From contig NZ_WBVO01000001.1 of NCBI RefSeq assembly GCF_008933115.1, positions 620,001 through 684,000 of the forward strand: a stretch of 64,000 bases of DNA, given 5' to 3'. The notes under the pieces were generated by a model, which saw only the letters and a list, made by a program, of their open reading frames with translations, was not told where the DNA came from and ran no database searches. How positions within the stretch are numbered: position 1 is the stretch's first letter; every line of letters starts with the position of its first letter. The position numbers were made by a program, and so were the translations under genes. This document shows positions 33,546-41,960 of the stretch, in pieces. This DNA comes from Phaeocystidibacter luteus (GTDB lineage: Bacteria > Bacteroidota > Bacteroidia > Flavobacteriales > Schleiferiaceae).

Positions 33546-33750
33546 GAAACGAAGCTCGGTATCAGGCATTCAGTTTCGCGCCGTAGGTTACGAGCTTTCG
33601 GCGAGAGGTTTCAGACTTGCAGGCCGTGGGCAGTAGGCATCAGGCATCCGATGTGCATCAGGGCGATAGCGTCATGCTTGCTGCACATAGGCCGCAGGCG
33701 GAAGGCGGCGCGCTTCAGGCGTGAGACTGAAGGCCAAAGTTTGACCTGAC
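33546..33750. other. Gene-free stretch rich in AGGC/CAGGC words
   Basis: The sequence contains TCAGGCAT, GTAGGCATCAGGCATC, GCCGCAGGCGGAAGGCGG and TTCAGGCGTGAGACTGAAGGC. It has higher GC than its surroundings and no convincing reading frame. Similar word-rich stretches lie at 48350-48545 and 61695-61735. Together with the array and MITE it fills the 1,035-base gap between yceI and the next gene. Confidence 0.5.
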
Positions 33751-33756
33751 CTTGTC

Positions 33757-33792
33757 AAAAAATAAAATCCCCGCCTTGTGAGCGGGGATTTC
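33757..33792 (-). terminator. Terminator of the thioredoxin/small-protein pair
   Basis: A 10-bp perfect stem (AAATCCCCGC, 33765-33774, with GCGGGGATTT, 33782-33791) followed on the minus strand by a T-rich run (ATTTTTTG). It lies 20 bases after the stop at 33812. Confidence 0.8.
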
Positions 33793-33811
33793 AGCTATGA
33801 AAAACAACCTA

Positions 33812-34051
33812 CTAACTAATGGAGTTCCTAACCCTCAGAGTGAAAGCTCGCAGTGCTTCCGACTCTTTCATTCCATTGTCAATGTTTCTTAGTATTTCTA
33901 TGGAACCGATTAGGTGTGTCAATTGTTCACCCTCATCGTCTCCTTCCACTTCAATCGAAGGAGTTTTCTCTTCTAGTATATCAGCCTCAGCTTGAAGTAG
34001 CTCCTCCAAGCTATACGTCTTTACCAACTTTCGGATTGCTGGGATTTTCAT
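33812..34051 (-). CDS. Small conserved protein, DUF6952-like
   Basis: This 79-residue acidic protein (MKIPAIRKLVKTYSLEELLQAEAD; EVEGDDEGEQLTHLIGSIEILR; ESEALRAFTLRVRNSIS) matches my memory of a small Bacteroidota family annotated as DUF6952 that regularly follows a thioredoxin gene. Its start overlaps the thioredoxin stop by four bases (ATGA). It is predicted to be all-helical and cytoplasmic. The function is unknown; the constant pairing hints that it is a thioredoxin substrate or partner. The Pfam number should be treated as tentative. Confidence 0.75.
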   Translation of the reverse strand: MKIPAIRKLVKTYSLEELLQAEADILEEKTPSIEVEGDDEGEQLTHLIGSIEILRNIDNGMKESEALRAFTLRVRNSIS

Positions 34052-34368
34052 GACTGCTGTGCTTTATCAATCATCTTGCGCAAATATTCCTCTTTGCTGG
34101 TCGCGCTGCCTTCAATCAATTCCCCATCCTTAAAGACCGCCAAGAATGGCAGGTTGTCTACCCCTGCTCTCTTTCGTGCAGCCTCATTTTGCTCGGCATT
34201 AACGTCCAAAAACGTTATTCCCTGCATCTCCTCTTCTTCAGAAACTCTGCGGAATTTTGGAGAGAAGAGCTTACATGAACCACACCAATCGGCATAGTAC
34301 TTTACAGCTACAATTCCTCCTTTATTGATTTGCTCGTCGAATACTTTATCGTCAACCTGATGTACCAT
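34048..34368 (-). CDS. Thioredoxin family protein
   Basis: A 106-residue single-domain thioredoxin without a signal peptide. The active site is Cys29-Gly-Ser-Cys32 in VKYYADWCGSCKLFSPKF, with cis-Pro in GVDNLPFLAVFKDGE. The CGSC centre differs from the CGPC of TrxA and usually gives a more oxidising or specialised protein. It may reduce the peroxiredoxins encoded at 27.1 and 29.8 kb, but that is not shown by context. It is followed in the same transcript by the small DUF6952-like gene and has a TACCTTTG promoter box 26 bases upstream. Confidence 0.93.
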   Translation of the reverse strand: MVHQVDDKVFDEQINKGGIVAVKYYADWCGSCKLFSPKFRRVSEEEEMQGITFLDVNAEQNEAARKRAGVDNLPFLAVFKDGELIEGSATSKEEYLRKMIDKAQQS

Positions 34369-34394
34369 TGCTTTGCTTGTTTTCTTTTACAAGA

Positions 34395-34402
34395 CAAAGG
34401 TA
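34395..34402 (-). promoter_or_regulatory. -7 box TACCTTTG of the thioredoxin gene
   Basis: A full match to the consensus, 26 bases upstream of the ATG at 34368. TTG triplets upstream are closer than the usual spacing. Confidence 0.5.
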
Positions 34403-34454
34403 ATTCGACTTCAATCAATGCTATTTAAAGGTTGATAGGTGAAATCTATCACGC

Positions 34455-35366
34455 CTATTTTTCAATTCTGCGACGGTACTTTCTGTGATAGAGATCGCGA
34501 ACAATACCATCACTCACACCAATTTTAGGCACGTACATATGTTTGGCGTGACTCCACTGCATTACCGTCTTATAAATGCGAAGCGCATGGACAATTACAT
34601 CAGCCCGGTCGAAGTTCAACCCCAACTCCGTAACCCTTTCATCTCTAGTATAAGATGAAAGAAGCTTATCCTGACTATTCAGGTAGCGCATGGTAAGTGG
34701 TTCTGTGAGCTTGCGACCACTCATTTTATGAAGCTTATTGATATTACCCCCAGAAGCTATAATGGCTAAATCGTCGCCTGGTTTCACATTCGCTTCAATC
34801 CACTTCTTCATCTCCTTCCACTCCGCTGGATCGTCCATCTCATTGAGCAGGCGTACCGTTCCAATCTTAAAGCTTCTTGACACAACGATTTCTCTGTTCT
34901 CTAAGACGGTTAGCTCGGTAGATCCACCACCGACGTCGATGTAAAGAAATCGGTCCTCCTCTGGCTCAAGTCTATCAAACATCTTTGATTCAAAGATGAG
35001 TCGAGCTTCCTCCATCCCATCGATGATCTCAATTTCAATACCCGTTTGCTTCTTGACCTGCTCAACAACTAAATCGCCATTACTTGCTTCGCGCATGGCA
35101 CTCGTAGCACAGGCACGAAAGTCTTGTACTCCATGCACATCCATAATTGCGCGATACGCAACCATCGCTTCAAGCATGCGCTTTCGATTGGCCTCGGAGA
35201 TTTTCCCTTTTGTGAAAGAGTCGGCACCTAGACGAATCGGCAGACGTGTCATGCTCGATTTCTTGTAATACGTGTAATTCTTCGATGGCTCGTGAATTAC
35301 GTTCGTAATGAGGAGTCGAATGGAGTTCGATCCTATATCAATGGCCGCTAACTTCTTTAACTTCAT
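34455..35366 (-). CDS. Ppx/GppA-family phosphatase
   Basis: The 303-residue protein has the ASKHA fold of exopolyphosphatase/pppGpp phosphatase: LAAIDIGSNSIRLLITNV (phosphate 1), FLYIDVGGGSTELTVLE near residue 145 (phosphate 2) and LAIIASGGNINKL near 205. It corresponds to the short form without the C-terminal HD domain. It lies three bases after ppk1, so the operon encodes both synthesis and probable breakdown of polyphosphate; action on pppGpp cannot be excluded. Confidence 0.93.
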   Translation of the reverse strand: MKLKKLAAIDIGSNSIRLLITNVIHEPSKNYTYYKKSSMTRLPIRLGADSFTKGKISEANRKRMLEAMVAYRAIMDVHGVQDFRACATSAMREASNGDLVVEQVKKQTGIEIEIIDGMEEARLIFESKMFDRLEPEEDRFLYIDVGGGSTELTVLENREIVVSRSFKIGTVRLLNEMDDPAEWKEMKKWIEANVKPGDDLAIIASGGNINKLHKMSGRKLTEPLTMRYLNSQDKLLSSYTRDERVTELGLNFDRADVIVHALRIYKTVMQWSHAKHMYVPKIGVSDGIVRDLYHRKYRRRIEK

Positions 35367-35369
35367 GTA

Positions 35370-37442
35370 CTATTGCCTTCCTCCTCGTCTCAATTGCTGA
35401 GCCACATAATCTGCCATGGCCGTTTGTGATCTGATCCGAGGTCCCGGAACTTTCCGGTATGTATTGTCCTGTTCTGCGTTGTGAATTCTGCCTTTCACAT
35501 TGTCTTTCCATAGAATCTCCATGTGGTCGCGAATCTCCCTCAATACAGATTTGCTGTAAATCGGTGTACTCACTTCCAATCGGTGGTCCAAATTCCTTGT
35601 CATGAAATCGGCCGACGCAATAAAGCATCGAGTATCACCACCATTCTCAAAGATATATACTCTTGAATGCTCCAAGAAGCGATCGATCACACTTATCGCC
35701 TCAATATTCTCACTCATTCCAGGAATTCCCGGAATCAAACAGCAAATACCGCGGATAATCAATCGAATCTTCACCCCAGCATTATTGGCCTCGTAGAGCT
35801 TCTCAACCATATCGTAATCCGACAGGCTATTCATCTTCAAGAACATCGAAGCTGGTTTACCTGCCTTCGCATTGGCAATCTCGTTATCAATATAACTGAT
35901 GAACCTTTCACGTGTGTAATGCGGACTCACAATCAGATGTTCATACTTGAATACCTGATAGTTCGCACGGATGAATTCGAAAATATTTCTGATCTCTTTC
36001 GTGATGCGTTTATCAGCCGTCATCAAGTGATAATCTGTGTAAATTTTAGCCGTACCCTCGTGGTAATTTCCTGTGCCGATTATGGCGTAATCGACCAGCT
36101 TCTTACCTTCTCTACGTTGGACCAAGGCCACTTTACTATGCACCTTTAGTCCCGGAACACCGCTGATCACGTTTACTCCATCTGCACGAAGTTTCTCCGT
36201 CCATTCAATGTTGGCCTCTTCATCAAAACGTGCCTGTAGCTCAATCACCACTGTCACATTCTTACCATTCTTAGCCGCATTTATGAGTGCGCTGATTACT
36301 CGGCTCTGATCCGCCAAGCGGTATAAGGTAATCTTGATGTTTTCCACCTGTGGGTCAATGGCCGCCTCGCGCAGGAATCGAATCAAGTAGCTGAACGTGT
36401 GATATGGAAGGAAAATAAGAACGTCCTTCTGTCGTACGACTTGCAAAATGGAACGCTCCATGTCAAGGTCCGGATGATAGACCGGTTCAACTTTCGGATA
36501 CTCCAAGTCCCTCCTTCCCACATTGGGGAATTTCATCAGGTCCTTTTTGTTGTGGTACCTGCCACCAGGAATTAAGCTGTCGTAGCTATCCAATTCCATG
36601 TTCTCCTTGAAGAACGTCAGATAATCGCGCGGTAACTCCTTGTCGTATACGAATCGTACAGGGTCACCGATCTTTCTGGCTTTCAGCCCTTTTTCAATCT
36701 TCTCGAGGAAACTCTTAGACACATCATTGTCCAAATCCAGCTCCGCATCCCGTGTAATCTTAATGGTATGCGCTTCAATCTTATCAAATGGATAAATGAA
36801 GAAAGCGTACTTCAGATTGAATCGAATCAAATCGTCCAAGAACATGATGTAGTTCTTGCCATATTTAGGCAAAAGCACAAATCGACCAATCAATTCAGAC
36901 GGAACCTCGATAAGGGAATAAACCGGATTATCTGGATCAGCATTCCTAATGAGCTTGATAGCCAGGTAAATGCTTTTATCTCGTAGCTCTGGGAATTCTT
37001 CCCGATCATTCAACAATAGAATGAAAACAGAGGGACTTACTTTCTCAACGTAATACTTACGGACAAAGCGCTGCTGAGCGTGAGTAAGGTTCTGCTCATT
37101 GAGAATGACAACGTTCTCCTTCTCTAATTCCAGAATGAGCTCGTCGTAGATTCGTGTCGCCTCTTCTTGCTGTCGAATCACTTCTTCTGTAAGCGCCTTT
37201 AGTAGCTTCTGTGGAGACCATCCGCCGAGTTGTTCCTTCACCTTTTTCCCCTTGAGTGTATTCATACGCTTTATGGAGGCGTATCGAACACGGAAGAACT
37301 CGTCTAGGTTGTTGGAGAATATACCGAGGAACCTCATTCTTTCGATGAGGGGTACATCTGTATCTGCCGCTTCTTGCAGCACTCGCGCATTAAAACGCAA
37401 CCAACTTAGGTCGCGATTTACATACCTTTTTACGTCGCTCAT
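35370..37442 (-). CDS. ppk1: Polyphosphate kinase 1
   Basis: PPK1 builds long-chain polyphosphate from ATP. The 690 residues match the family. The N-terminal domain begins YVNRDLSWLRFNARVLQEA; FLPYHTFSYLIRFLREAA is near residue 345, and the two phospholipase-D-like catalytic histidines are in PGLKVHSKVALV near 430 and GTGNYHEGTAKIYTDY near 465-480. The domain ends with FIASADFMTRNLDHRLEV. It is the middle gene of a sixA-ppk1-ppx operon, overlapping sixA by four bases and separated from ppx by three. Confidence 0.97.
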   Translation of the reverse strand: MSDVKRYVNRDLSWLRFNARVLQEAADTDVPLIERMRFLGIFSNNLDEFFRVRYASIKRMNTLKGKKVKEQLGGWSPQKLLKALTEEVIRQQEEATRIYDELILELEKENVVILNEQNLTHAQQRFVRKYYVEKVSPSVFILLLNDREEFPELRDKSIYLAIKLIRNADPDNPVYSLIEVPSELIGRFVLLPKYGKNYIMFLDDLIRFNLKYAFFIYPFDKIEAHTIKITRDAELDLDNDVSKSFLEKIEKGLKARKIGDPVRFVYDKELPRDYLTFFKENMELDSYDSLIPGGRYHNKKDLMKFPNVGRRDLEYPKVEPVYHPDLDMERSILQVVRQKDVLIFLPYHTFSYLIRFLREAAIDPQVENIKITLYRLADQSRVISALINAAKNGKNVTVVIELQARFDEEANIEWTEKLRADGVNVISGVPGLKVHSKVALVQRREGKKLVDYAIIGTGNYHEGTAKIYTDYHLMTADKRITKEIRNIFEFIRANYQVFKYEHLIVSPHYTRERFISYIDNEIANAKAGKPASMFLKMNSLSDYDMVEKLYEANNAGVKIRLIIRGICCLIPGIPGMSENIEAISVIDRFLEHSRVYIFENGGDTRCFIASADFMTRNLDHRLEVSTPIYSKSVLREIRDHMEILWKDNVKGRIHNAEQDNTYRKVPGPRIRSQTAMADYVAQQLRRGGRQ

Positions 37443-37942
37443 GAATTGCTTTTCTTCCGCTTTTTCGGGTAGTCAAAGTAAAGCAATTCGGCCCTATCGT
37501 CTACTTCCTTCCACGATTCTTCTTCGAAGTGCAGGCACACTACCCCAGAGGTTGGAACATTGTCGATTCTTTGATCCACACAGCGGTTCACAAAATTGGT
37601 TATAGTCGGATTGTGACCAAAGAACATCACACTGTGAATACTTTCAGGAAGTCCACGAATAATGCTCAGCACCGTTTCGTTTGAAGCCATGTAGAGATCA
37701 TCTTCAACGTCGATTGATCCCAAAGGAAAACTCAGGGTCCGAGCGAAGATCATAGCCGTATGTAGCGCTCGGGTAGCCGGACTACTTATGAGCAGCTGTG
37801 GACGATCCGCTTCGGTATCTAACCATTGAGAAATGAGGTGAGCGTCGCGGATTCCTCGCCCTTTCAACGGGCGGTCGTAATCGTCGATATCCTCATATTG
37901 CCACGAACTCTTGGCATGGCGAACTAAGTAAACCGTTTTCAT
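37439..37942 (-). CDS. sixA: SixA-type histidine phosphatase
   Basis: The 167-residue protein begins MKTVYLVRHAKSSWQYED, whose RHA is the histidine phosphatase signature, with the second catalytic His in VMFFGHNPTITNFV near residue 107. Length and motifs fit SixA, which removes phosphate from phosphohistidine. In Bacteroidota such genes often lie next to ppk1, as here (four-base overlap); whether the substrate is a phosphoprotein or a small molecule is not known. It is the first gene of the operon and is divergent from the GWxTD gene. Confidence 0.88.
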   Translation of the reverse strand: MKTVYLVRHAKSSWQYEDIDDYDRPLKGRGIRDAHLISQWLDTEADRPQLLISSPATRALHTAMIFARTLSFPLGSIDVEDDLYMASNETVLSIIRGLPESIHSVMFFGHNPTITNFVNRCVDQRIDNVPTSGVVCLHFEEESWKEVDDRAELLYFDYPKKRKKSNS

Positions 37943-38011
37943 GCGACACAGTTTCCTTCAAATTACGCGAATAATTCGAAACTTCCATGAAAACTAAAGG
38001 TTAAGGATATG

Positions 38012-38027
38012 CTGTCAATTCTGACAG
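38012..38027. promoter_or_regulatory. Inverted repeat in the sixA/GWxTD divergent gap
   Basis: CTGTCA-ATTC-TGACAG, a perfect 6-4-6 inverted repeat near the middle of the 146-base intergenic region between the polyphosphate operon and the GWxTD gene. It is a candidate operator for either or both. Confidence 0.4.
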
Positions 38028-38076
38028 ATTTCGGTGGCAATGACGGTAATCACCAACTACTACAGCACATTCTTCG

Positions 38077-38084
38077 TAATTTTA
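38077..38084 (+). promoter_or_regulatory. -7-like box TAATTTTA before the GWxTD gene
   Basis: Seven of eight... fixed and free positions agree with TAnnTTTG (last G is A). The ATG at 38089 begins four bases after it, as in the other leaderless candidates. Confidence 0.35.
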
Positions 38085-38088
38085 GCAC

Positions 38089-39576
38089 ATGAACAAGCGC
38101 TTTACACTTCTACTCCTTTTCTGTCTGTCCATTAGTGCTTTGGCGAAAGATCCCTATTTGAACCTTTCGGCCCAGCAATTCTGGCATCCCGAATCTGGAC
38201 CATTCTTGGAGGTTTACTACCACGCTGAAGGTAGATCGCTTGTATTTGCTCCCCGCAATGGAGGCTTCGAATGCGCCCTCGAAATCACAACCATGTTCTT
38301 AGATGGTGATGACGTTGTTGCGTTCGATAAAGTAGCTCTCACAACAGGAGTGATAACTGACACTACTGGTTCCATACCACTTGTAGGATTGTCTAGAATC
38401 TCCGTTCCAGAGGGAACTTGGAAGGTGCAAATCATATACGAAGACCTTTATGGCAGCATGGAGCCTATCGAAGTTGAGGATAGCGTAACCATCGCTGCCC
38501 CTACGCAGAAAACGTGTTCTCGATTCATGTTCACAGAACTCGATGCCCCTTCAGAAGATTGGATCCGTTACGGAGTTCCGGCTTTTCCTAGATCATTGGG
38601 CCGTCGTGCCTACTACCCCACTCAAGATTCAATTCTGCAATTTTACACGGAGTTTTATCAGCCCGACTCTGTAGAAAGACACATCGCCACGTTCGGTATT
38701 TACAACGCCACAAACGGAGAAATGGTCGATGGCATGTATGGCTTTATTCGACTAGATGCCGTGCCGTTTCAACCTATCACAAAACGAATAGACCTCCGCC
38801 AACTCCCTACCGGCAACTACATATTCAAGTTTCAAATTCAAGATGCAAGGAGCACTGTGGTTTCACGCGATTCCATCTTCTTTGGCAGGAACAATCAGAA
38901 AATGGCGGCACCACTTATTAGTGTATTGCAGAATTCAGCTCCGGCGCATTTCCTCGACAAATTCAAAGGTGTTGAGCAATGGCGATTCTTGGCGGATTGC
39001 CTCTTCCCTATCGAAGATGATTTACAGCGACTACAAGCCGCTTCATTGATTGAAGAAGGAGATACGACGAAACTCAAGCGGTTTGTAAGCGGGTTTTGGA
39101 ATCAACATGCGCCTAACAATACAGAGGAAGCCTTTGTAAACTACATGACTCGAGTTGAACTGATGAACGATGCCTATGGCGGAGGAACGTTCAGAGGCTA
39201 TCAGACCGACATGGGGCGTGTAAGGCTTCAGTATGGAGATCCTAGCAATATTGAAGAGCGTGCGTTTGACAACAACACGTATCCGTATGAAATCTGGCAG
39301 TATAACCGTCTCACCGCACCTAATCGGGCTCCGCAAACCAACAAGGTGTTTATATTTGTGAACCGACAGATTGCTGGTAGAGATTATCGCTTGATTCACT
39401 CAAGTGCAGTAGGTGAACCGTACGATCCTCAATGGAAAGCACAAATTGCACGAGGCGGAACAGTTACCAATCCCGACGCCAGTTCAAGTCAGTACAACGA
39501 AGATCCATTTGGCTCTCGTTTGAACAACAACACCATCATCAACGGCGGAACGTCAAACAGCGTTGAACGCCGATAA
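38089..39576 (+). CDS. GWxTD domain-containing protein
   Basis: A signal peptide (MNKRFTLLLLFCLSISALA) is followed by about 350 residues of beta-rich sequence and a C-terminal GWxTD domain: MTRVELMNDAYGGGTFRGYQTDMGRVRLQYGDPSNIEER. Here the name-giving Trp is replaced by Tyr (GYQTD). The end is Asn/Gly-rich and probably disordered (SRLNNNTIINGGTSNS). GWxTD proteins are exported proteins of Bacteroidota and relatives with unknown role; some are found with gliding or envelope genes. The downstream glycosyltransferase starts 11 bases after its stop. Confidence 0.85.
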   Translation: MNKRFTLLLLFCLSISALAKDPYLNLSAQQFWHPESGPFLEVYYHAEGRSLVFAPRNGGFECALEITTMFLDGDDVVAFDKVALTTGVITDTTGSIPLVGLSRISVPEGTWKVQIIYEDLYGSMEPIEVEDSVTIAAPTQKTCSRFMFTELDAPSEDWIRYGVPAFPRSLGRRAYYPTQDSILQFYTEFYQPDSVERHIATFGIYNATNGEMVDGMYGFIRLDAVPFQPITKRIDLRQLPTGNYIFKFQIQDARSTVVSRDSIFFGRNNQKMAAPLISVLQNSAPAHFLDKFKGVEQWRFLADCLFPIEDDLQRLQAASLIEEGDTTKLKRFVSGFWNQHAPNNTEEAFVNYMTRVELMNDAYGGGTFRGYQTDMGRVRLQYGDPSNIEERAFDNNTYPYEIWQYNRLTAPNRAPQTNKVFIFVNRQIAGRDYRLIHSSAVGEPYDPQWKAQIARGGTVTNPDASSSQYNEDPFGSRLNNNTIINGGTSNSVERR

Positions 39577-39586
39577 TACTGGCCGA

Positions 39587-40630
39587 ATGAAGCCCATCGC
39601 TCTAGCCATCCTCAATTGGAATGGCAAATCCCTTCTCGAAAAGTTTCTCGGTAAAGTCATTGACGATAGTCCTGAAGGTGAGGTTATCGTAATTGACAAT
39701 GCCTCTAGCGACGATTCTGTCAGTTGGATTCAACAGAACCATCCCGAAATCCGCATCATTGAGAACAATACCAACACCGGGTACGCGGGAGGATACAACG
39801 AGGGACTCAAAGAAATCAAGCACGACTTTGTCGTACTTCTCAACAGTGATGTTGAAACTACACCGGGTTGGCTCGCCCCAATCTTGACGCGCTTCCAGTC
39901 AGACGATTCCATAGCAGCAATTCAACCCAAAATTAGAGCTTACAACGATAAAGAGTATTTCGAATATGCGGGGGCGAGCGGTGGATTCATAGATAGCCTT
40001 GGATATCCATTCTGTCGCGGTCGAATTTTCGGTCACCTCGAAAAAGATGAAGGCCAATACGACGAAGCCATGCCCGTGTTCTGGTCTACCGGCGCATGCC
40101 TAGCCGTTAGAAACAGCGCATATCAAGAATGCAACGGACTCGACCCCATGTTCTTTGCGCACATGGAGGAGATTGATTTGTGTTGGAGATTTCAACGAAG
40201 TGGATACACATGTTGGGTGGAACCTAAGAGTTGTGTGTATCACGTTGGCGGAGGCACATTGGACAGTCTGAATTCGAGAAAGACATACCTGAACTTCAGA
40301 AATAACTTGGTACTGCTTACCAAAAACCTCCCCAGACATAAAATCCTTCCTATCATCTTTTCGAGATTGATTCTTGATGGATTAGCCGGAATTCAATTTC
40401 TACTTCAGCGCAAGCCTAAGCACACCATTGCGATCGTGAAAGGACACTTCCACTACTATGGGATGTTCAACAAAATAATGCGTGAAAGAAGCGGCCAGTT
40501 CCCATGGCCACTGACAGGCGTGTATCAACGAAGCATCGTTCGTCAGGTTTTTTTAGGCGGACTAAAGAACTTCAGTCAGCTTGCTCAGTCATCATTTGTC
40601 AGAACGAAGACAGTAGTCGATCGCAAGTGA
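39587..40630 (+). CDS. Glycosyltransferase family 2
   Basis: The start is the ATG at 39587 (MKPIALAILNWNGKSLLEKF), 347 residues; a TTG further upstream inside the preceding gene is not needed. The GT-A fold shows VIDNASSDDSVSWI, NTGYAGGYNEGL, VVLLNSDVETTPGWL (the DxD-like motif is NSD) and GLDPMFFAHMEEIDLCWRFQRSGY, characteristic of rhamnosyltransferase-like GT2 enzymes. There are no membrane segments beyond a short hydrophobic stretch. It probably adds a sugar to a cell-surface polysaccharide. The last 39 bases overlap the convergent aroQ gene. Confidence 0.93.
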   Translation: MKPIALAILNWNGKSLLEKFLGKVIDDSPEGEVIVIDNASSDDSVSWIQQNHPEIRIIENNTNTGYAGGYNEGLKEIKHDFVVLLNSDVETTPGWLAPILTRFQSDDSIAAIQPKIRAYNDKEYFEYAGASGGFIDSLGYPFCRGRIFGHLEKDEGQYDEAMPVFWSTGACLAVRNSAYQECNGLDPMFFAHMEEIDLCWRFQRSGYTCWVEPKSCVYHVGGGTLDSLNSRKTYLNFRNNLVLLTKNLPRHKILPIIFSRLILDGLAGIQFLLQRKPKHTIAIVKGHFHYYGMFNKIMRERSGQFPWPLTGVYQRSIVRQVFLGGLKNFSQLAQSSFVRTKTVVDRK

Positions 40631-41017
40631 GTAGCCTTCCAGTCCAAGTCCTGTAATCACACCCACACAATTGTGAGCGGTCAGGCTATGCTGACGAAAT
40701 TCTTCTCTTGCGTAAATGTTGCTGATATGCACTTCCACGACTGGTGCGGGAATAAGTGCAATGGCATCGGCCATAGCCACAGAAGTATGCGTATACCCTG
40801 CTCCGTTTAAGATGATGAAATCAGCTTCGAATCCAGCACGTTGAATTTGGGAAACGAGTTCACCTTCACTATTGCTTTGGAAATATGACAAATCGACCTC
40901 GGGATAACGCATTCTGAGCCTTTCGAAAAAGGTTACAAAGCTCTCATTTCCATAAATCTCTGGCTCTCTTCTACCTAGGAGATTGAGGTTTGGACCGTTG
41001 ATGATTTGGATTTTCAT
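40592..41017 (-). CDS. aroQ: Type II 3-dehydroquinate dehydratase
   Basis: AroQ dehydrates 3-dehydroquinate in the shikimate pathway. The start at 41017 gives MKIQIINGPNLNLLGRREPEIYG, the family N-terminus, and 141 residues, the usual size. The lid-loop Arg and Tyr are in that motif; FIILNGAGYTHTSVAMADAI and PVVEVHISNIYAREEFRQHS carry the catalytic His and substrate-binding residues. Upstream in-frame ATGs up to 41134 lie inside the divergent xerD and are not plausible starts. The promoter is the TATCTTTG box at 41036-41043. Confidence 0.96.
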   Translation of the reverse strand: MKIQIINGPNLNLLGRREPEIYGNESFVTFFERLRMRYPEVDLSYFQSNSEGELVSQIQRAGFEADFIILNGAGYTHTSVAMADAIALIPAPVVEVHISNIYAREEFRQHSLTAHNCVGVITGLGLEGYSLAIDYCLRSDK

Positions 41018-41035
41018 GGCAAATAGGTTGTCTTT

Positions 41036-41043
41036 CAAAGATA
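41036..41043 (-). promoter_or_regulatory. -7 box TATCTTTG of aroQ
   Basis: A full consensus match in the 46-base gap between aroQ and xerD, 18 bases before the aroQ ATG. Confidence 0.5.
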
Positions 41044-41063
41044 GTGCTTCATATCTTGCTTTC

Positions 41064-41960
41064 ATGACTTGGGAAGCGGCAATTCGAGATTTTTCTAGGT
41101 ACCTCAAACTCGAACGAGGCTTGAGTAAGAACACCTTATCAGCCTACATTAGAGATATTGAAAAGCTGGCAGACTGGTCTACGGAAGCAAAAGTATCGCC
41201 TGAAAAGGTAGACCTTGAAGTGTTGCGGAAGTTTCTTGCCGACCAGCAAAGTCTCTCTCCTCGATCTCAAGCGAGGCTCATCACTTCCATAAAATCACTC
41301 TTTAGGTTTCTCGTTTATGATGATGCCCTTAAAACTGATCCCACCGAACTTTTAGAAGCCCCAAAGATTGGGAGAAAACTGCCCGACTATCTAACGGATT
41401 CTGAAATCGATAAAATGATATCGAATATCGATTTGAGCACGGACGAGGGTGAAAGAAACAAGGCTATACTCGAAGTGCTGTACGGGTGTGGATTGCGCGT
41501 GAGCGAATTAATTGAAATGAGGCTCAGTGACTTATTTCCGAAAGACGAAATAATTCGCGTCATCGGTAAGGGCGACAAAGAACGCTTGGTTCCAATTCAC
41601 TCCGTAGCCATGAAAGTGCTCATGCGATACATCCATGAGGTGCGAATTCACAACAATCCGAAGCACGGAGAAGAGGACATTGTATTCCTCTCAAAAAGGG
41701 GGAAGCGAATGGGCAGAAGTACAGTGTTCACCATGATTAAGCAGCTCGCAGAAAAATCGGGAATTAGGAAGAATATTGGTCCCCATACGTTCAGACACAG
41801 CTTTGCGACGGCGCTGGTCAACAACGGCGCCGACCTCAGAGCGGTTCAGCAATTATTGGGACATGAAAGCATAACCACCACGGAGATTTATGCGCATTTG
41901 AACGACAATAAGCTCCGTGCGGCTATTGAAGACCACCCGATGTACAATCGGAAAGGTTAG
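41064..41960 (+). CDS. xerD: Tyrosine recombinase XerD
   Basis: XerD works with XerC at dif to resolve chromosome dimers. The start at 41064 gives MTWEAAIRDFSRYLKLERGLSKNTLSAY, 298 residues. The SAM-like core-binding domain runs to about residue 100; the catalytic domain has YGCGLRVSEL (Arg), the beta-hairpin Lys in IGKGDKERLVPI, HTFRHSFATAL (His and Arg) and LLGHESITTTEIYAHL (His and the nucleophile Tyr). It is a housekeeping type rather than an integrase: there are no att-like repeats or phage genes nearby. The stop overlaps the convergent adaptor gene by four bases. Confidence 0.94.
   Translation: MTWEAAIRDFSRYLKLERGLSKNTLSAYIRDIEKLADWSTEAKVSPEKVDLEVLRKFLADQQSLSPRSQARLITSIKSLFRFLVYDDALKTDPTELLEAPKIGRKLPDYLTDSEIDKMISNIDLSTDEGERNKAILEVLYGCGLRVSELIEMRLSDLFPKDEIIRVIGKGDKERLVPIHSVAMKVLMRYIHEVRIHNNPKHGEEDIVFLSKRGKRMGRSTVFTMIKQLAEKSGIRKNIGPHTFRHSFATALVNNGADLRAVQQLLGHESITTTEIYAHLNDNKLRAAIEDHPMYNRKG

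Noticed and set aside
40983-41063. Extended N-terminus of XerD
   Set aside because: The extra 27 residues do not match XerD, cross the aroQ start and its promoter, and the ATG at 41064 gives the usual N-terminus.
41018-41134. Extended N-terminus of AroQ
   Set aside because: The family begins with the MKIQIINGPNLNLLG-type sequence; the extra codons lie in xerD on the other strand.
41064-41960. Integrase of a mobile island
   Set aside because: The protein matches chromosomal XerD, and there are no att-like direct repeats, tRNA gene or phage genes around it.
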